NCBI GenBank assembly: GCA_030704615.1
Contig: CM060733.1
Location: 55,492,001-55,556,000 of the forward strand
DNA from: Takakia lepidozioides
Lineage: Eukaryota > Streptophyta > Takakiopsida > Takakiales > Takakiaceae
Reading direction: 5' to 3'
DNA length: 64,000 nucleotides
The position numbers and the translations under genes were made by a program. The notes below the pieces were generated by a model. It was not told where the DNA came from. It worked only from the letters and a program-made list of their open reading frames with translations, and ran no database searches. This document shows positions 36,901-46,748 of the stretch, piece by piece; within the stretch, counting starts at the first letter, position 1, and each line of letters opens with the position of its first letter.

Positions 36901-37090
36901 TGTGTCGTACGCATACATATCGCTACACAACTACAACGTTGTCCAAAACCACACAACACATGTGCACACCACACACTATTGTACCACTAGTCCACCACTA
37001 GTCCAGCCACTAATCCAACCACTAGGCTACAACTAGTCAATCACTAGGCTGCCACTATGCTGCCCACTATGGCAATCACTAGTCCACACA
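33905..37090 (-). mobile_element. Copy 2 of the PHD-bearing gypsy element, internally deleted
   Basis: Read on the minus strand: a 188-bp start of an LTR (37090-36903) runs directly into the RT region ('MCGDYRHVNRQTKSDRYVMP', about 36850). RNase H ('AVWAVAHFRCYLYGNIF' type, about 35970), the integrase H2C2 and core regions ('HAEELGHF'-like with degenerate histidines; 'GREFLGEFQALCEQALIDHR', about 35000), the integrase C-terminus, and PHD-finger remnants (about 34330-34220) follow. Gag, protease and methyltransferase are missing. Stops and frame changes are frequent, including a stop in place of Trp in the PHD. The polypurine tract near 33906-33925 is kept, but the sequence beyond it does not match the LTR of copy 1. 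Non-functional. Confidence 0.85.
36903..37090 (-). repeat. Partial LTR (U3 start) of copy 2
   Basis: About 188 bp nearly identical to 37420-37608 of the copy 1 LTR, starting TGTGTGGACTAGTGA. It is cut off where RT coding sequence begins, marking a deletion between the LTR and pol. Confidence 0.85.
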
Positions 37091-37091
37091 A

Positions 37092-37608
37092 TGATAAAGA
37101 AGAAGAATACAAGCACAAGCTCATGCGAGCTCACAAAGCTGAAGCATAAACTCATGCATATATAAACTCATCACTCAAATACAAGTCAAGCCAAGTGCAC
37201 CCCACGCCATGGTGAATCCAAACTACGGCGCCATAGCTAGGCGCGGTGAGGCTCAACTCGAGAAAGATGAGCCTCCCGCGTTTGCCATGAAGATAACCAC
37301 TCCAGGGCCTAAATATGCCTTGACCCCTGGATTGACACTTGGGCCAATCCCAAATGTCAATATGTAAAAACTAGTTATTTCCTAGCTAGTTTCACATTAA
37401 TGGTAAAATAACTTGTCAACTGTCGTGCGCATACATATCGCTACACAACTACATCGCTGTCCAAAACCACACAATACATGTGCACACCACACACTAGTAT
37501 ACCACTAGTCCACCACTAGTCCAACCACTAATCCAACCACTAGGCTACAACTAGTCAGTCACTAGGTTGCCACTATGCTGCCCACTATTGCAGTCACTAG
37601 TCCACACA
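37092..37608 (-). repeat. 3' LTR of copy 1
   Basis: It starts TGTGTGG directly after the polypurine tract and ends TTTATCA, giving TG...CA termini and a length of about 517 bp. One base later the next LTR start (copy 2) begins. The assignment relies on the repeated first 188 bp and the adjoining polypurine tract; there is no full-length partner LTR in the window. Confidence 0.72.
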
Positions 37609-37609
37609 A

Positions 37610-37632
37610 TCGCCCCCCTAGCTGGTGCTTAG
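37610..37632 (-). other. Polypurine tract of copy 1
   Basis: On the minus strand CCAGCTAGGGGGGCGAT precedes the LTR start. The same tract with one change occurs in copy 2 near 33906-33925. It would prime plus-strand DNA synthesis. Confidence 0.7.
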
Positions 37633-37853
37633 GTCCCTCTAAGTCCAGGTAGCCACAAGATGTGATAGTGACCATAGCCTCACTAAGTCCTCCACCACTG
37701 TTCCTACTACACTCAAACTCGATAGATCAAGAGGCCGGGTGCAAGAGTCGCCTCATCGTTAGTCGCCGTCTTGCAACCTGTGAACTTGAGGCTGAGATCT
37801 CGTGTATTGACTCTTATGAGCTTGGCCTCCCACGTCTTGTTAGCTGCCTCTAG

Positions 37854-39960
37854 TCATGTCCATTGCCACTTTCCCAAGCAGTGTGGACATAACCAATCTC
37901 CATCAGGAACCCTCTCAAGAGGTGGTATCAAACATCCCATATGCCAACCTCTTGAGCATCGATCACACACCAGCATGGTGGCTGCCCCTTTGGCAGACCC
38001 ACAAAACATGCACCTCAAACCTACAGGTACCACTGCCAAGTTTGGGTCAACTCTGCCATCGACATTGGGAAGGTGACACGGCGCACAATTACGCACATGG
38101 TCTTTCCAAGTCATGCCATCCCGACCCTCCAAGATCAGGACTCCTGAGGGCAACACCTCTCGAACCCTCAGAATAACACGCCCTGCAGTGACATCCAGGG
38201 TCGTAGGAGCAGTCTGCTGCAAATAAACATAGTCGTCAGGGCTAAACCTCCGAACCCCAGGACGATATCCTCCACCACGTATAGTGACATACCTCAACGT
38301 ATCATGGTGTTGTGCAATGACAAGGTTATCAAAAGCCATGGGCATGACTTTCTTGAACAACTCTGCACGCTGATCACATGCACGTACCCACACGTCCGGA
38401 TCGTCAAGGTTAAAGACTTGAGCAGTGTCCCTACGAATGGCTGCAGGAAAATCCGGCTCTTGGCCAAAGTGAAAGAAATATGGTGAGAAGGAGACAAGTG
38501 ATGCTTGTTTGCTGAACCTGTAGCCCATGGCTAACCAAGGCACCTGAAGATCCCAATCTCCTAGGTGTCCCTTCTGCAAGCCATACTTGCGCAAACCCCT
38601 CTTCACCGTCTGAACAACTCTCTCTGCCAAGCCATCGGCCTCAGGATGATCCCGAGAAGTGGTTCGGTGGTCTATCAAGGCTTTATCACACAAAGCCTGA
38701 AACTCCCCCAAGAACTCTCTCCCTTGGTCCGTGAGTACCTCAACTGGGGCACCGAATCGGCTAAGCACATAATCCAAGAATCCATACGCAGCCCCCTCAC
38801 TAGCCTTGTCAGGCAATGGAACCAACTCAATCCACTTGGAGAAGTGCTCCACCATCACCAACACATATCTGTGGTGGCGCATAGTCAGTGGCAACTGTCC
38901 TGCGAAGTCAAGACTCCACCTGTAGCCCAATCCCATGATTGGTAAATGATGCAACTGTGGTGTAGGGGCGTTGAATGAAGCACGCACCCTGTCACACACC
39001 ATGCACCTAGCCACGAACTGTTGCACCTCTGTATGCATACCACGCCACCAATACTGCCCCTGCAGTAAACTGTGAGTGCGTCGCACTCCAAAATGCCCCA
39101 ACTCCTCATGGGCATGCCGCACCAACCGTGCACGCTGTGTGGGGTAAGACACAATCCTCACCCGACCATCCTCCCATACTCGGAGCAGGTGCATCCCCTC
39201 CCACTTGAACCTCTTGGCTTGTTGTAGGATCCGATCCTTCTCCTTGGCAGTCACAGTGGCTGCCGTGTCTCCAGTACGGAGGTAGTCCAATACAGCCGAA
39301 TCCTCATGTATATCTCTGGTACCACCTGACTCGTCACTAGCCTCAGGGTCCTGAGACACTCCGTCTACAATAATCCATGTTGTAGGTCCAACTTGACCTC
39401 CCGATGCCAAGATATACAAAAAGGCAGATGCATGCCATCCCGGCACCATCTCCTCGTCTGTCTCACCATACCATAGAGCTCTGGTGTCATCCTGCTGGCT
39501 CGTGCATGGATTGCGACTCAATCCATCCGCATCCCGATTGACCAAACCCGGTCGATGCACAACCTGAAAGTCATACTTCTGGAGTATGAGTGCCCACCGT
39601 GCAAGCTTCCCTGTAAGCTTGTGTGACTCCATCAACCACTTAAGTGGCTGGTGATCCGTGATAAGGGTGAAGAGATTGCCATATAGATAGCACCTGAAGT
39701 GTGCCACGGCCCACACTGCAGCTAAGCACTCTCCCTCATATGAGCTATACTTAGCCTCTGCAGCGTTGTTCGAGCGGCTAGCATAAGCCACTACGAACTT
39801 TCTCCCCTCATCATCCACCTATGTGAGCACCCTCCAAGCCCCAGCATGCTCCAATCCGTATGCAACTGAAAGGGACGCCCCCTGATAGGTCGTCTCAGGA
39901 TAGGTGCCGAGGGCAACCTCGCCTTGAGTTCTTGAAAAGCTCGTTCCTGCTCATCTTCCC
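37854..39960 (-). pseudogene. Copy 1 RNase H - integrase - PHD finger polyprotein segment
   Basis: An open run of about 654 codons on the minus strand, with an RNase H start just upstream in another frame. RNase H shows 'FVVAYASRSNNAAEAKYSSY' and 'ITDHQPLKWLMES'. The integrase zinc finger reads 'HAHEELGHFG' plus 'HSLLQGQYWWRGMHTEVQQF' then C-x2-C ('CMVCDRVRAS'). The integrase core has 'DFAGQLPL', 'VLTDQGREFLGEF' and 'DHPEADGLAERVVQTVKRGL' (the D, D, E pattern). A C-terminal beta-rich region with 'TWKDHVRNCAPCHLPN' follows. The last 60 codons form a PHD finger. This is the best-preserved part of the element and is open to its own stop, but RT and Gag are out of frame with it. Confidence 0.93.
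37878..38012 (-). other. PHD finger at the integrase C-terminus
   Basis: All eight zinc ligands are present in C4HC3 spacing: C-x2-C-x11-C-x2-C-x4-H-x2-C-x14-C-x2-C. The stretch 'CDRCSRGWHMGC' carries the conserved Trp before the His, and 'GDWLCPHC' closes the finger. PHD fingers of this kind read histone H3 tails (K4 state, or K9/K14 marks). In an integrase tail it would be expected to guide insertion-site choice; that is inference. Confidence 0.93.
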
Positions 39961-40096
39961 AGTGCCACTCCTAGTCCACCTTGGTCAGCTTGGTTAGAGC
40001 CTTTGCAATGGCACTAAATCCCTTGACAAACCATCTATAATAGTTTGCCAACCCCATGAAAGCTCGAACTCGGCTCACATCCGTGGGGTGTGGAAT

Positions 40097-40860
40097 TTAT
40101 GTAATGGCCTCTACCTTAGTCTGCTGTACCCCCAATCCTCCAGGATATATCATGTGACCCAGATACTCAATCTGGTTGTGGAAAAACTTGCACCTCCCCG
40201 GGTGCAAATTCAATCCATGTGCTCTCAAGCGCTCCAATACCACCTGAAGATGTTTCTCATGCTCCTCCACCGTAGCACTAAAAATGATGATGTCATCTAT
40301 GTAGCACCGAGCAAAGTCCACCCCTGCTAGAATCCTATCCATGACTCTCTGAAACTCTGCAGGAGCGTTCTTAAGCCCAAATGGTAAGAACCGCCACTGA
40401 TATAGGCAATCCTTGCCGTGTTCATTGATCCCCCAGAATGTCGTCTTCTGCTTGTCCGCCTCTTTGATCGGCAACTGGTGATATCTGGATCGTAAATCCA
40501 AAGTGATAAAGACCTTAGCATGCCCGATGGCATCAAAGATCTCATCTGGTGTTGGCATGGCATACTTATCGGACTTGGTCTGACGATTTACAGGCCGGTA
40601 ATCACCGCACATACGTCTCTCCGTCCAATTGCCATAGACATCATTCTTGGCGTGGCATCACTGTGGCTGAAGCATACTCTCTACCAGAGAGCTCTACCAA
40701 ACCTGCCTCCTAGAGATCTTGAGTCCTCATCTGAATCAAAGACCTCTCCATGTCACTATATCTATAGGGTCTCCGAAAGATTGGCGTGTCAGTGGCCAAC
40801 TCAATACGGATCTCTTGACCCTTCAGTGCTCCCAAGTCCTTCAAACTGAAGGCAAAGCAA
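40097..40860 (-). pseudogene. Copy 1 reverse transcriptase
   Basis: Upstream part in broken frames ('EAGLVELSGREYASATVM', 'NDVYGNWTERR') leads into an open stretch with 'MCGDYRPVNRQTKSDKYAMP', 'FITLDLRSRYHQLPIKEAD', 'LPFGLKNAPAEFQRVMDRIL', the catalytic 'CYIDDIIIFS' and 'HPGRCKFFHNQIEYLGHMI'. This is a gypsy-type RT with its Y-x-D-D box intact. A frame change near 40640 and stops nearer the RNase H break it. Confidence 0.93.
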
Positions 40861-41153
40861 TTCCTGTAAGCCCTCAGGAACCGCCGTATACGTCGTCTCT
40901 CTCCTCCGGTGACAATGGGTCCAATGTCAGGCTCCCAATTGTTCTCCGTAACTGCAACCTTAACTCCAGTGGGCTTAGAGGTAGAGGACGCGTCCCGTGG
41001 TTGCTATGCTGCAACATCTTGAGTAGTGCCCGCTGCCTGCTCTGTCAATGACAAGGCCTCATCCTGCCCCATCATCTCATCCTTAAGGACCTCATCAACC
41101 CGAGAAGAATCCCCAACCTCATCCATCACCACCGCCTTGGCTGCCAACTCCTT

Positions 41154-42260
41154 CTAAACCTCGAGCACATCCCACATGTGCCATGGATGTCTGCACCCTG
41201 TGGTCCTCACTTGCTCGTCCCCACTCACTGCTTGTACCGTCTCGGTAGGCAGAGAGACCATCAAAGGAAGTGTACTCCGCACTCTGCGTTGCTCAACCAT
41301 AGCCAAGCTGATAATCCAGGTCAAGCGATTGAGATCCATTGCTTGCCCCAACACCTGACGACGTGATGCCTCAGAAAGAGACGACACCGTCGTGGTACCA
41401 GTGGTAAAACCCATCGCCCGCTCACGCTCGTCAGCATTAGGCTCCACTAACTGCTGCAACTGAGCATCCCACAGGAGGCCAGGTCCACTATCCCGGAAAG
41501 CGTGCGATCCTGGGAAGCTGAGCAGTGTAGGTAATGTTGCTCGTGGTTGACCCACCCTGTTGACCACTGCCAAAGACGAACGGTCATCGTGTCTCACACG
41601 CTGAGACTGCCTCCCTGTGTCTAAAATGCTATCCACTGTGAGGTGTGCTGGCCGTTGTACCCCATCAAATGCACGCTTGAGCAGTGCGGGTGGCATCAAG
41701 TTAGTCCACCATAGCCGTGGACGATGAGCCCGTGATCCCACTGCAGCTGCATCCAGCAACACTGCTGACCCAAGCCACGACCAGACTTGATGCACACTGG
41801 CCATCACCCTGGCCCGAGAATCGCCCATCAGTGGCACATTCTCCAAGATGTATGTTGGAGATACAGCTTGATGAAGCTGCAAGTGGTGCAAAACCCGCAC
41901 CATCTCCCAAAACAGACCCGACCTCGAGTATCGCAATCCATTGCCATGCCCGGCTGATGAATGCCTTTGGCAGGGCCAACCTGCCACTACCAGATTAATG
42001 GAGCCAACCCGCTCCAAATCCTGCGCCCCCATCAACGAAATGTCTGCTGGCAAGGCCTGCTGATATCCACCAACTGCAGACACCGGCAACAACTCAGGGT
42101 ACTGTTGCACCAACTGAGCAACATGGCGTAGGGAGACGCTTCGTGCAGTCTCATCCCTCTGCACATACAGATAACGCCGAACTCATACACTTGATTATAG
42201 CACAACAACCAATCCGGTGTTGATCCCGCCAAACAAGTCTAGAAGACAAATGCCTTCATC
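41154..42260 (-). pseudogene. Retroelement-encoded C5 cytosine DNA methyltransferase
   Basis: Catalyses methyl transfer from S-adenosylmethionine to cytosine C5 in DNA. Motifs in order on one frame: I 'LLDLFGGINTGL' (42210-42239, AdoMet binding); II-like 'YLYVQRDE'; IV 'VVAGWPCQRHSSAGHG' with the catalytic Cys at 41970-41972; VI 'YILENVPLMGD' (ENV at 41835-41843); VIII 'RAHRPRLWWTNL'; then 'ADERERAMGFTTGTTTVSSL' and X-like 'RRQVLGQAMDLNRLTWI'. The compact layout and tail recall the DNMT3/DRM side of the family more than DNMT1, a tentative reading. Two stops (42195-42197 TAA, 42183-42185 TGA) separate motif I from the rest; beyond them 336 codons are open. It lies between protease and RT, all on the minus strand. 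Confidence 0.9.
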
Positions 42261-42605
42261 CGGATACTGCCACACAATAGGTGTGGTGTCCATTGGAGAC
42301 AACTGAGGTGGTCCTGGTGCAATCCCCGCACTCTCCTCCTCTCCTGATGGTACAAAAGCCTCTACCCAGGCTTGTTGCACCGTCGATCAGCCACCCGCTG
42401 CAAATCCTTGCTCTTGCCCCACAATGAAGTTTGAGCAACCATGGCAGACAACTCCACCATACCATACATGTCATCCTGCTATCCTGGAGGTGTGTCATCC
42501 TCTGAATGAGCGTTGCCCTCTAGCAACTCTCCAGACCAAGTCACTGCAGCTGTGAATGCTGCTAGTGTCGGCATCTTGTCCTGCTCCTATGAACGTCACA
42601 GGGAG

Positions 42606-44948
42606 CTACACACGCCGGCCCTCCCCTGACTGCCATCCAGGCCTATAGGAAGCTGACTCCTCCCAAAAATCCAGGGTGAAGCCCATGGGGTACACCCCAC
42701 CAACCATGACATCGTACGATACCGCGTCTGTCACAATGGCCTTGGCTCGCATCACTGAGCCATCTGTAGGGTGATCCGGCCGTAGTCGGATAGCCATCTC
42801 ACGCCGTGTCATGCCCCGAGCCTGCTCCAATCCTCCCAGAGATGTCTGTATCTGGAAAGGACAAGGCTTCATATCCGCCTCCGTGAGGCCCAAGCCTGCA
42901 ATAGCAGCTCTACCCAGCATCAATGGCTGAGCTCCTGAGTCCAACAAGACTCGCAGTGGCCGGTATCTCTTGCCTGCCGGTCCACTCAAATAGAAAATAC
43001 CATCCTGGTTGTCTAACATGACAACCCCAAGTGTCACCATGGCGCGCTCAATGGTTGGTCTAGCTGGCAGCTCCGTTAACCTGGCAGCTGCAGCTTGTCA
43101 TGGCGCCGCCGTGGCAGTCTTGACCCTCAAATTCGAGGATCCCTCCGGCACTACATCTCCCACTATCTCCGCAGAAGATGAAGTAACCTCCCCACTCTCA
43201 CAGAGTGTAGCTGCTAGCCTGAACACCTCAGCTGGTCTTAACCCCGACGTCGCAATTATGGTAGCTGAGAACAATGGAGCCTAACACACAGATGTGGCCG
43301 CCCCCAGCAGCACACTAGCTGCCGTAGCCTTGGCAACACTAGGTAGTGGTGCTGCCCGTGTGGCTCTCCCCAATGGCATAATAACCTCTGCCTTAGTAAC
43401 AGTCGGGCGAGAACTAGGTGCCAAGGATGGCGTCGACACTGTCTCCGCCAATGTGATGATTGAGGAAGCCTAGCCTGACGGCTTGCCTCCCCACGCTGTG
43501 GATCCAATTCCACCTCTGCACCTCGTGGCTCAGGAACTCGTGCTGCTCCTTGGGTCACTGCCGCCGCCGAATCCACTTGCACTAGTGGTAGTGCTGCCCC
43601 GCACATGAATCCCATGCCTCCCATATCTCCTCCCTCAGGAGCAAGAGGTGGACCATCCGGCCTTGGAGCCAGTACCACCTGAGCTGTAGTCATGTCAGCA
43701 AGCCTCTGCTCTAGCTGCTGAAGCCGGTTAGCCATGCCTTGGTCAACACCCTAACCTCCACGTCCTTGGCCATGTTGAGCTTGCCCTTGGCTTGCACCTC
43801 GTGCCTGGCCACCTCGTCCTCTCTGGGCTGCTCCACCTCACCCCCGGCCACCATTGTTCCCTTGGAACTGGCCTGGGCGCAACTCATGATGCAAACCATA
43901 ACACTGGGCCTCTCCATGCCCGTGCTTACCACAATGCCCACACTGCAACTGTGCAGGCTGTGCATGTGCCGGCCCTTTGCCTCCCTTTGGGCAATCTTTC
44001 TTGACATGGGGTCCTCCACATGTCCAACACACCACCTCCGCCCGTTGTTGGCCTGCAAATGAAGGGGGAGACCCCTACATCTGAGGTCCTCTCTGTCCTT
44101 CCCTGGGCTTCACCTGAGCCCCATTGTTGCCTTGAGCACGTTGAGGTAGTGGTTGGCTAGAAGCACCACTACCCTGTGGTGTCTCCTTAGCAAATCCCAC
44201 CATGACCATTCATTCCTCCACCATGTTGAGCTCTATCCACTCTGCCAGCAAAAACACATTTGCTAAGGTGGGTTGGGCCGCTTGTAGGAGAGTTGCATCC
44301 CGCACCCTTCTCCTCAGCTCTTTGTCCAATATCCCATACCAGAATTGGACTGGATACTGGTGCTGGTGCGGTAGTGGCTTGGGTGGACGTCATAGCTACG
44401 GTACCACTAGTCCCACTGCTGCTTGTTGAAGCTGCCGGTGCAGCGGCAGGTGTAACCACTGCCCTCGTGGCTCTAGTGCCCCTAGTGATGGAGACATAGT
44501 CGGGTGACCAGTACATCTTCCACTCCTTGATCTCAACCTCATGCCCCCACCTGAACTCATGTTAATCATCCATAGGCGGCTCCTCAAGGTACTGAAACAG
44601 CCCCTTCCATGCCATGAAAGGGGTAAATAGTTGTGGATTGCGCATTTGCTGCAAATCACACCAACTATCAAACTCTTAGATAAAATCATCCAACTCAATG
44701 GTGCCCACCGCCCCAGAGTACCTTCGTGGCCCTTTGGTAGCTCCATACATCTCCTCCATTGTATCCCACAACAATGGCAAGGAAACAACTTGCTCCGCCG
44801 GTGTGAGTCCTCTTGATTCACAATCCGAATCAGAACCTTCCGTAGAAGACACAGGAGGCGAAGGTGGCCTAAACCGCACACCTCGTCTCGTGTACCCATT
44901 AGTATCGCTAGTGCTCGAACCGGCATTCTCCCCAGCAACTAGTGGCAC
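42606..44948 (-). pseudogene. Copy 1 Gag and aspartic protease
   Basis: The Gag N-terminus starts near 44948. Two zinc knuckles lie near 44035-43935: 'CWTCGGPHVKKDC' and the canonical C-x2-C-x4-H-x4-C 'CGHCGKHGHGEAQC'. A helical stretch follows ('MANRLQQLEQRLADMTTAQV', about 43735), then a long Pro/Ala/Val-rich spacer. The protease (43040-42606) shows 'VLLDSGAQPLMLGRAAIAGL' with the D-S-G active site and a later 'YDVMVGGVYPMGF'. Several frame changes separate these parts. The same Gag-to-protease segment is found on the plus strand at 62766-64000. Confidence 0.87.
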
Positions 44949-45110
44949 CTCCGTGTTGACAAACTGTCACTCAACCGGTCATGAACATGTCCCTAACCCC
45001 CTCTCCACAAGGTAACCGGGTAGAGAACCTGTTGCGGCTTATGGTTTGGAATACTGGGTTCCTAACATAGCCTACACCTGCACCTGCATCCACCGCAAGC
45101 ACTCATACGG

Positions 45111-46241
45111 TTGGCTGGTCATCGATGGTCTGATTGGTCATCACCCCAGCCTCACCCTCTTTGGGATGTTTGCCAAGCTCGCCTAGTGTGTCGCGAATGG
45201 AGAGACATGATATACCGAAATACATTCCTATGTGATCGTGCAACTAGACGTGATTACAGAAGTATATATTCCCCGATGATTTTACGTGTGACAAAAGGAG
45301 GAAATTGGTTATGGTCAGTTTACGATGCCTCGTTGCAGAAATGGTGCACCCTGCCTTCGTTGACAATTGAGTCAATTCCAAAGGCAAAGTATTACGAGGA
45401 TTTTTTAATCGCAGGAGGTGGGGGACTGTTGTGTGTGGATGTGACAAATTTCCCTGAAACGGCCAAGCTATTCATATGCAATCCCGTAAGACAAGGTTGG
45501 AAAGAGCTGCCGCCCTTAAACCACCAACGACATCCTGTTCTAATGCATGTGCTGGCTGACAAGTCCACGAACAGTTACAGGATCATTGTGGCTGGGAGTG
45601 CATCATCCGGAACTGGGCACCTTTCTAGGAAAACAGAGGTTTACGATTCTAAGACGTCGGAGTGGACGGAAACGGGGGAGTTGCCTCTTCCAGAGTTTGG
45701 ACTTAATGAGTATCAAAATGGTGCATATTGCAATGGGGTGCTGTATTGCCTTGCAATAATAGACATGGGTAAGGGTGTATTAGCCTACGGTGTAGAAGCA
45801 GGAATCTGGTCAGAGTATACCTGGTGTATGATCCCAATCTTGAGCGTAATTCCTGATGCCTATTATGCGACTACACAGGTCGTGGAATGTGGAGGGGAAA
45901 TCTACCTTTTCGTGGAGCAAGAAATTGGTAGATATGTGCATACTTGCATTTCCAAACGTCAGTCAAATGGGTGGTCATGGATAAAGTTAGTAGACGAGTC
46001 TTGTGGAATACCCAGAGTACACATGTGTTGCACTTGGGGATCATCAACTATGTATCTGCAGCTCAGTTTCACACACCATGGTCATCTACAACTTTCAGGA
46101 CGAGGACACTTTTTGTACGACCATACCTCCACCAACAACTCCCGATCAATGAGGCAAAAGAGTTGCCATTTTAAATCCACTAGCATCTCTTTGAGCCAAA
46201 TTTTCACATGTCGGCTTAGTTTTGAGATAATGAGTGATTGA
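45111..46241 (+). CDS. F-box protein, N-terminally truncated
   Basis: Likely SCF ubiquitin-ligase substrate receptor. The protein begins mid-F-box: 'QARLVCREWRDMIYRNTFL' matches the second half of an F-box (RaV-CkrWr-li). A kelch/beta-propeller-like body follows ('LFICNPVRQGWKELPPL', 'YRIIVAG', 'TEVYDSKTSEWTETGELPLP', 'GAYCNGVLYCLAI'), typical of plant F-box proteins. It is open for about 376 codons without an intron but has no ATG before the F-box; the first half of the motif is missing where the methyltransferase retroelement ends. Thus the gene was probably cut by the element, or its 5' exon lies beyond it. The last 40 residues look non-conserved. Confidence 0.75.
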   Translation: MAGHRWSDWSSPQPHPLWDVCQARLVCREWRDMIYRNTFLCDRATRRDYRSIYSPMILRVTKGGNWLWSVYDASLQKWCTLPSLTIESIPKAKYYEDFLIAGGGGLLCVDVTNFPETAKLFICNPVRQGWKELPPLNHQRHPVLMHVLADKSTNSYRIIVAGSASSGTGHLSRKTEVYDSKTSEWTETGELPLPEFGLNEYQNGAYCNGVLYCLAIIDMGKGVLAYGVEAGIWSEYTWCMIPILSVIPDAYYATTQVVECGGEIYLFVEQEIGRYVHTCISKRQSNGWSWIKLVDESCGIPRVHMCCTWGSSTMYLQLSFTHHGHLQLSGRGHFLYDHTSTNNSRSMRQKSCHFKSTSISLSQIFTCRLSFEIMSD

Positions 46242-46748
46242 TTTATTGACTTTTCAAAGGAAGTGAGTTCTGCTCCAACTTATGCATACATCCGACATTA
46301 GTATTTGGTGAGGGAGGAGAGAAATGAACGCACTTCCAGGCAATGTGCTCTCAGATAGCACTCAGTCAATCAGGTCCCATTCAAGTATTTCAGAAGAGGA
46401 ATAGATGATAACTGCTGACAGTGTGTGAATCTTCGGTGGCTAAAAGGACTTAGCTGGTTACAGGGCCTGGTGTCACTGAGACCCTCGACCCTCAGTGCTC
46501 TTGGGTCACTGCCTTGGAAGTACACGTCATTTGATTACTATGTAAATGGAAGTGTTGGGTGAATTAAGCATTGGGCAACCCCACGGTGAACTCCAATGGT
46601 GAATTTTTGTGTGAATCTTCAGTGCTAGAGCTGTAAATCTTGTTCATACAGGCGGAGAGCATGCATTGATGCTTCACTCTTTCGGTCAACTCAGTAAATC
46701 CATGGTACCAGGGGAGCGAGCACGCATCTTTCAATTAGGCCTCTGATT
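46242..46748. other. Spacer between convergent genes
   Basis: It lies between the 3' ends of the F-box (plus) and haem-oxygenase-like (minus) genes. No further feature is seen. Confidence 0.6.

Larger units (their letters stand above)
37092..45080 (-). mobile_element. Ty3/gypsy-like retroelement carrying a C5 DNA methyltransferase and a PHD finger (copy 1)
   Basis: Domain order 5' to 3' on the minus strand: Gag with two zinc knuckles, spacer, aspartic protease, C5 cytosine methyltransferase, RT, RNase H, H2C2 zinc finger, integrase core, integrase C-terminus, PHD finger, polypurine tract, LTR. Protease, then RT-RNase H, then integrase is the Ty3/gypsy order. The methyltransferase sits between protease and RT, and the PHD takes the place where chromoviruses carry a chromodomain. 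The 3' LTR is visible at 37092-37608. A matching 5' LTR is not seen beyond 44950; the element instead abuts an F-box gene near 45100. Several frames and stops show it cannot make an intact polyprotein. Related copies lie at 33905-37090 and 62766-64000. Confidence 0.88.

Noticed and set aside
41176-41998. Plus-strand frames across the methyltransferase
   Set aside because: They lie opposite the motif-bearing minus frame and have no recognisable content.
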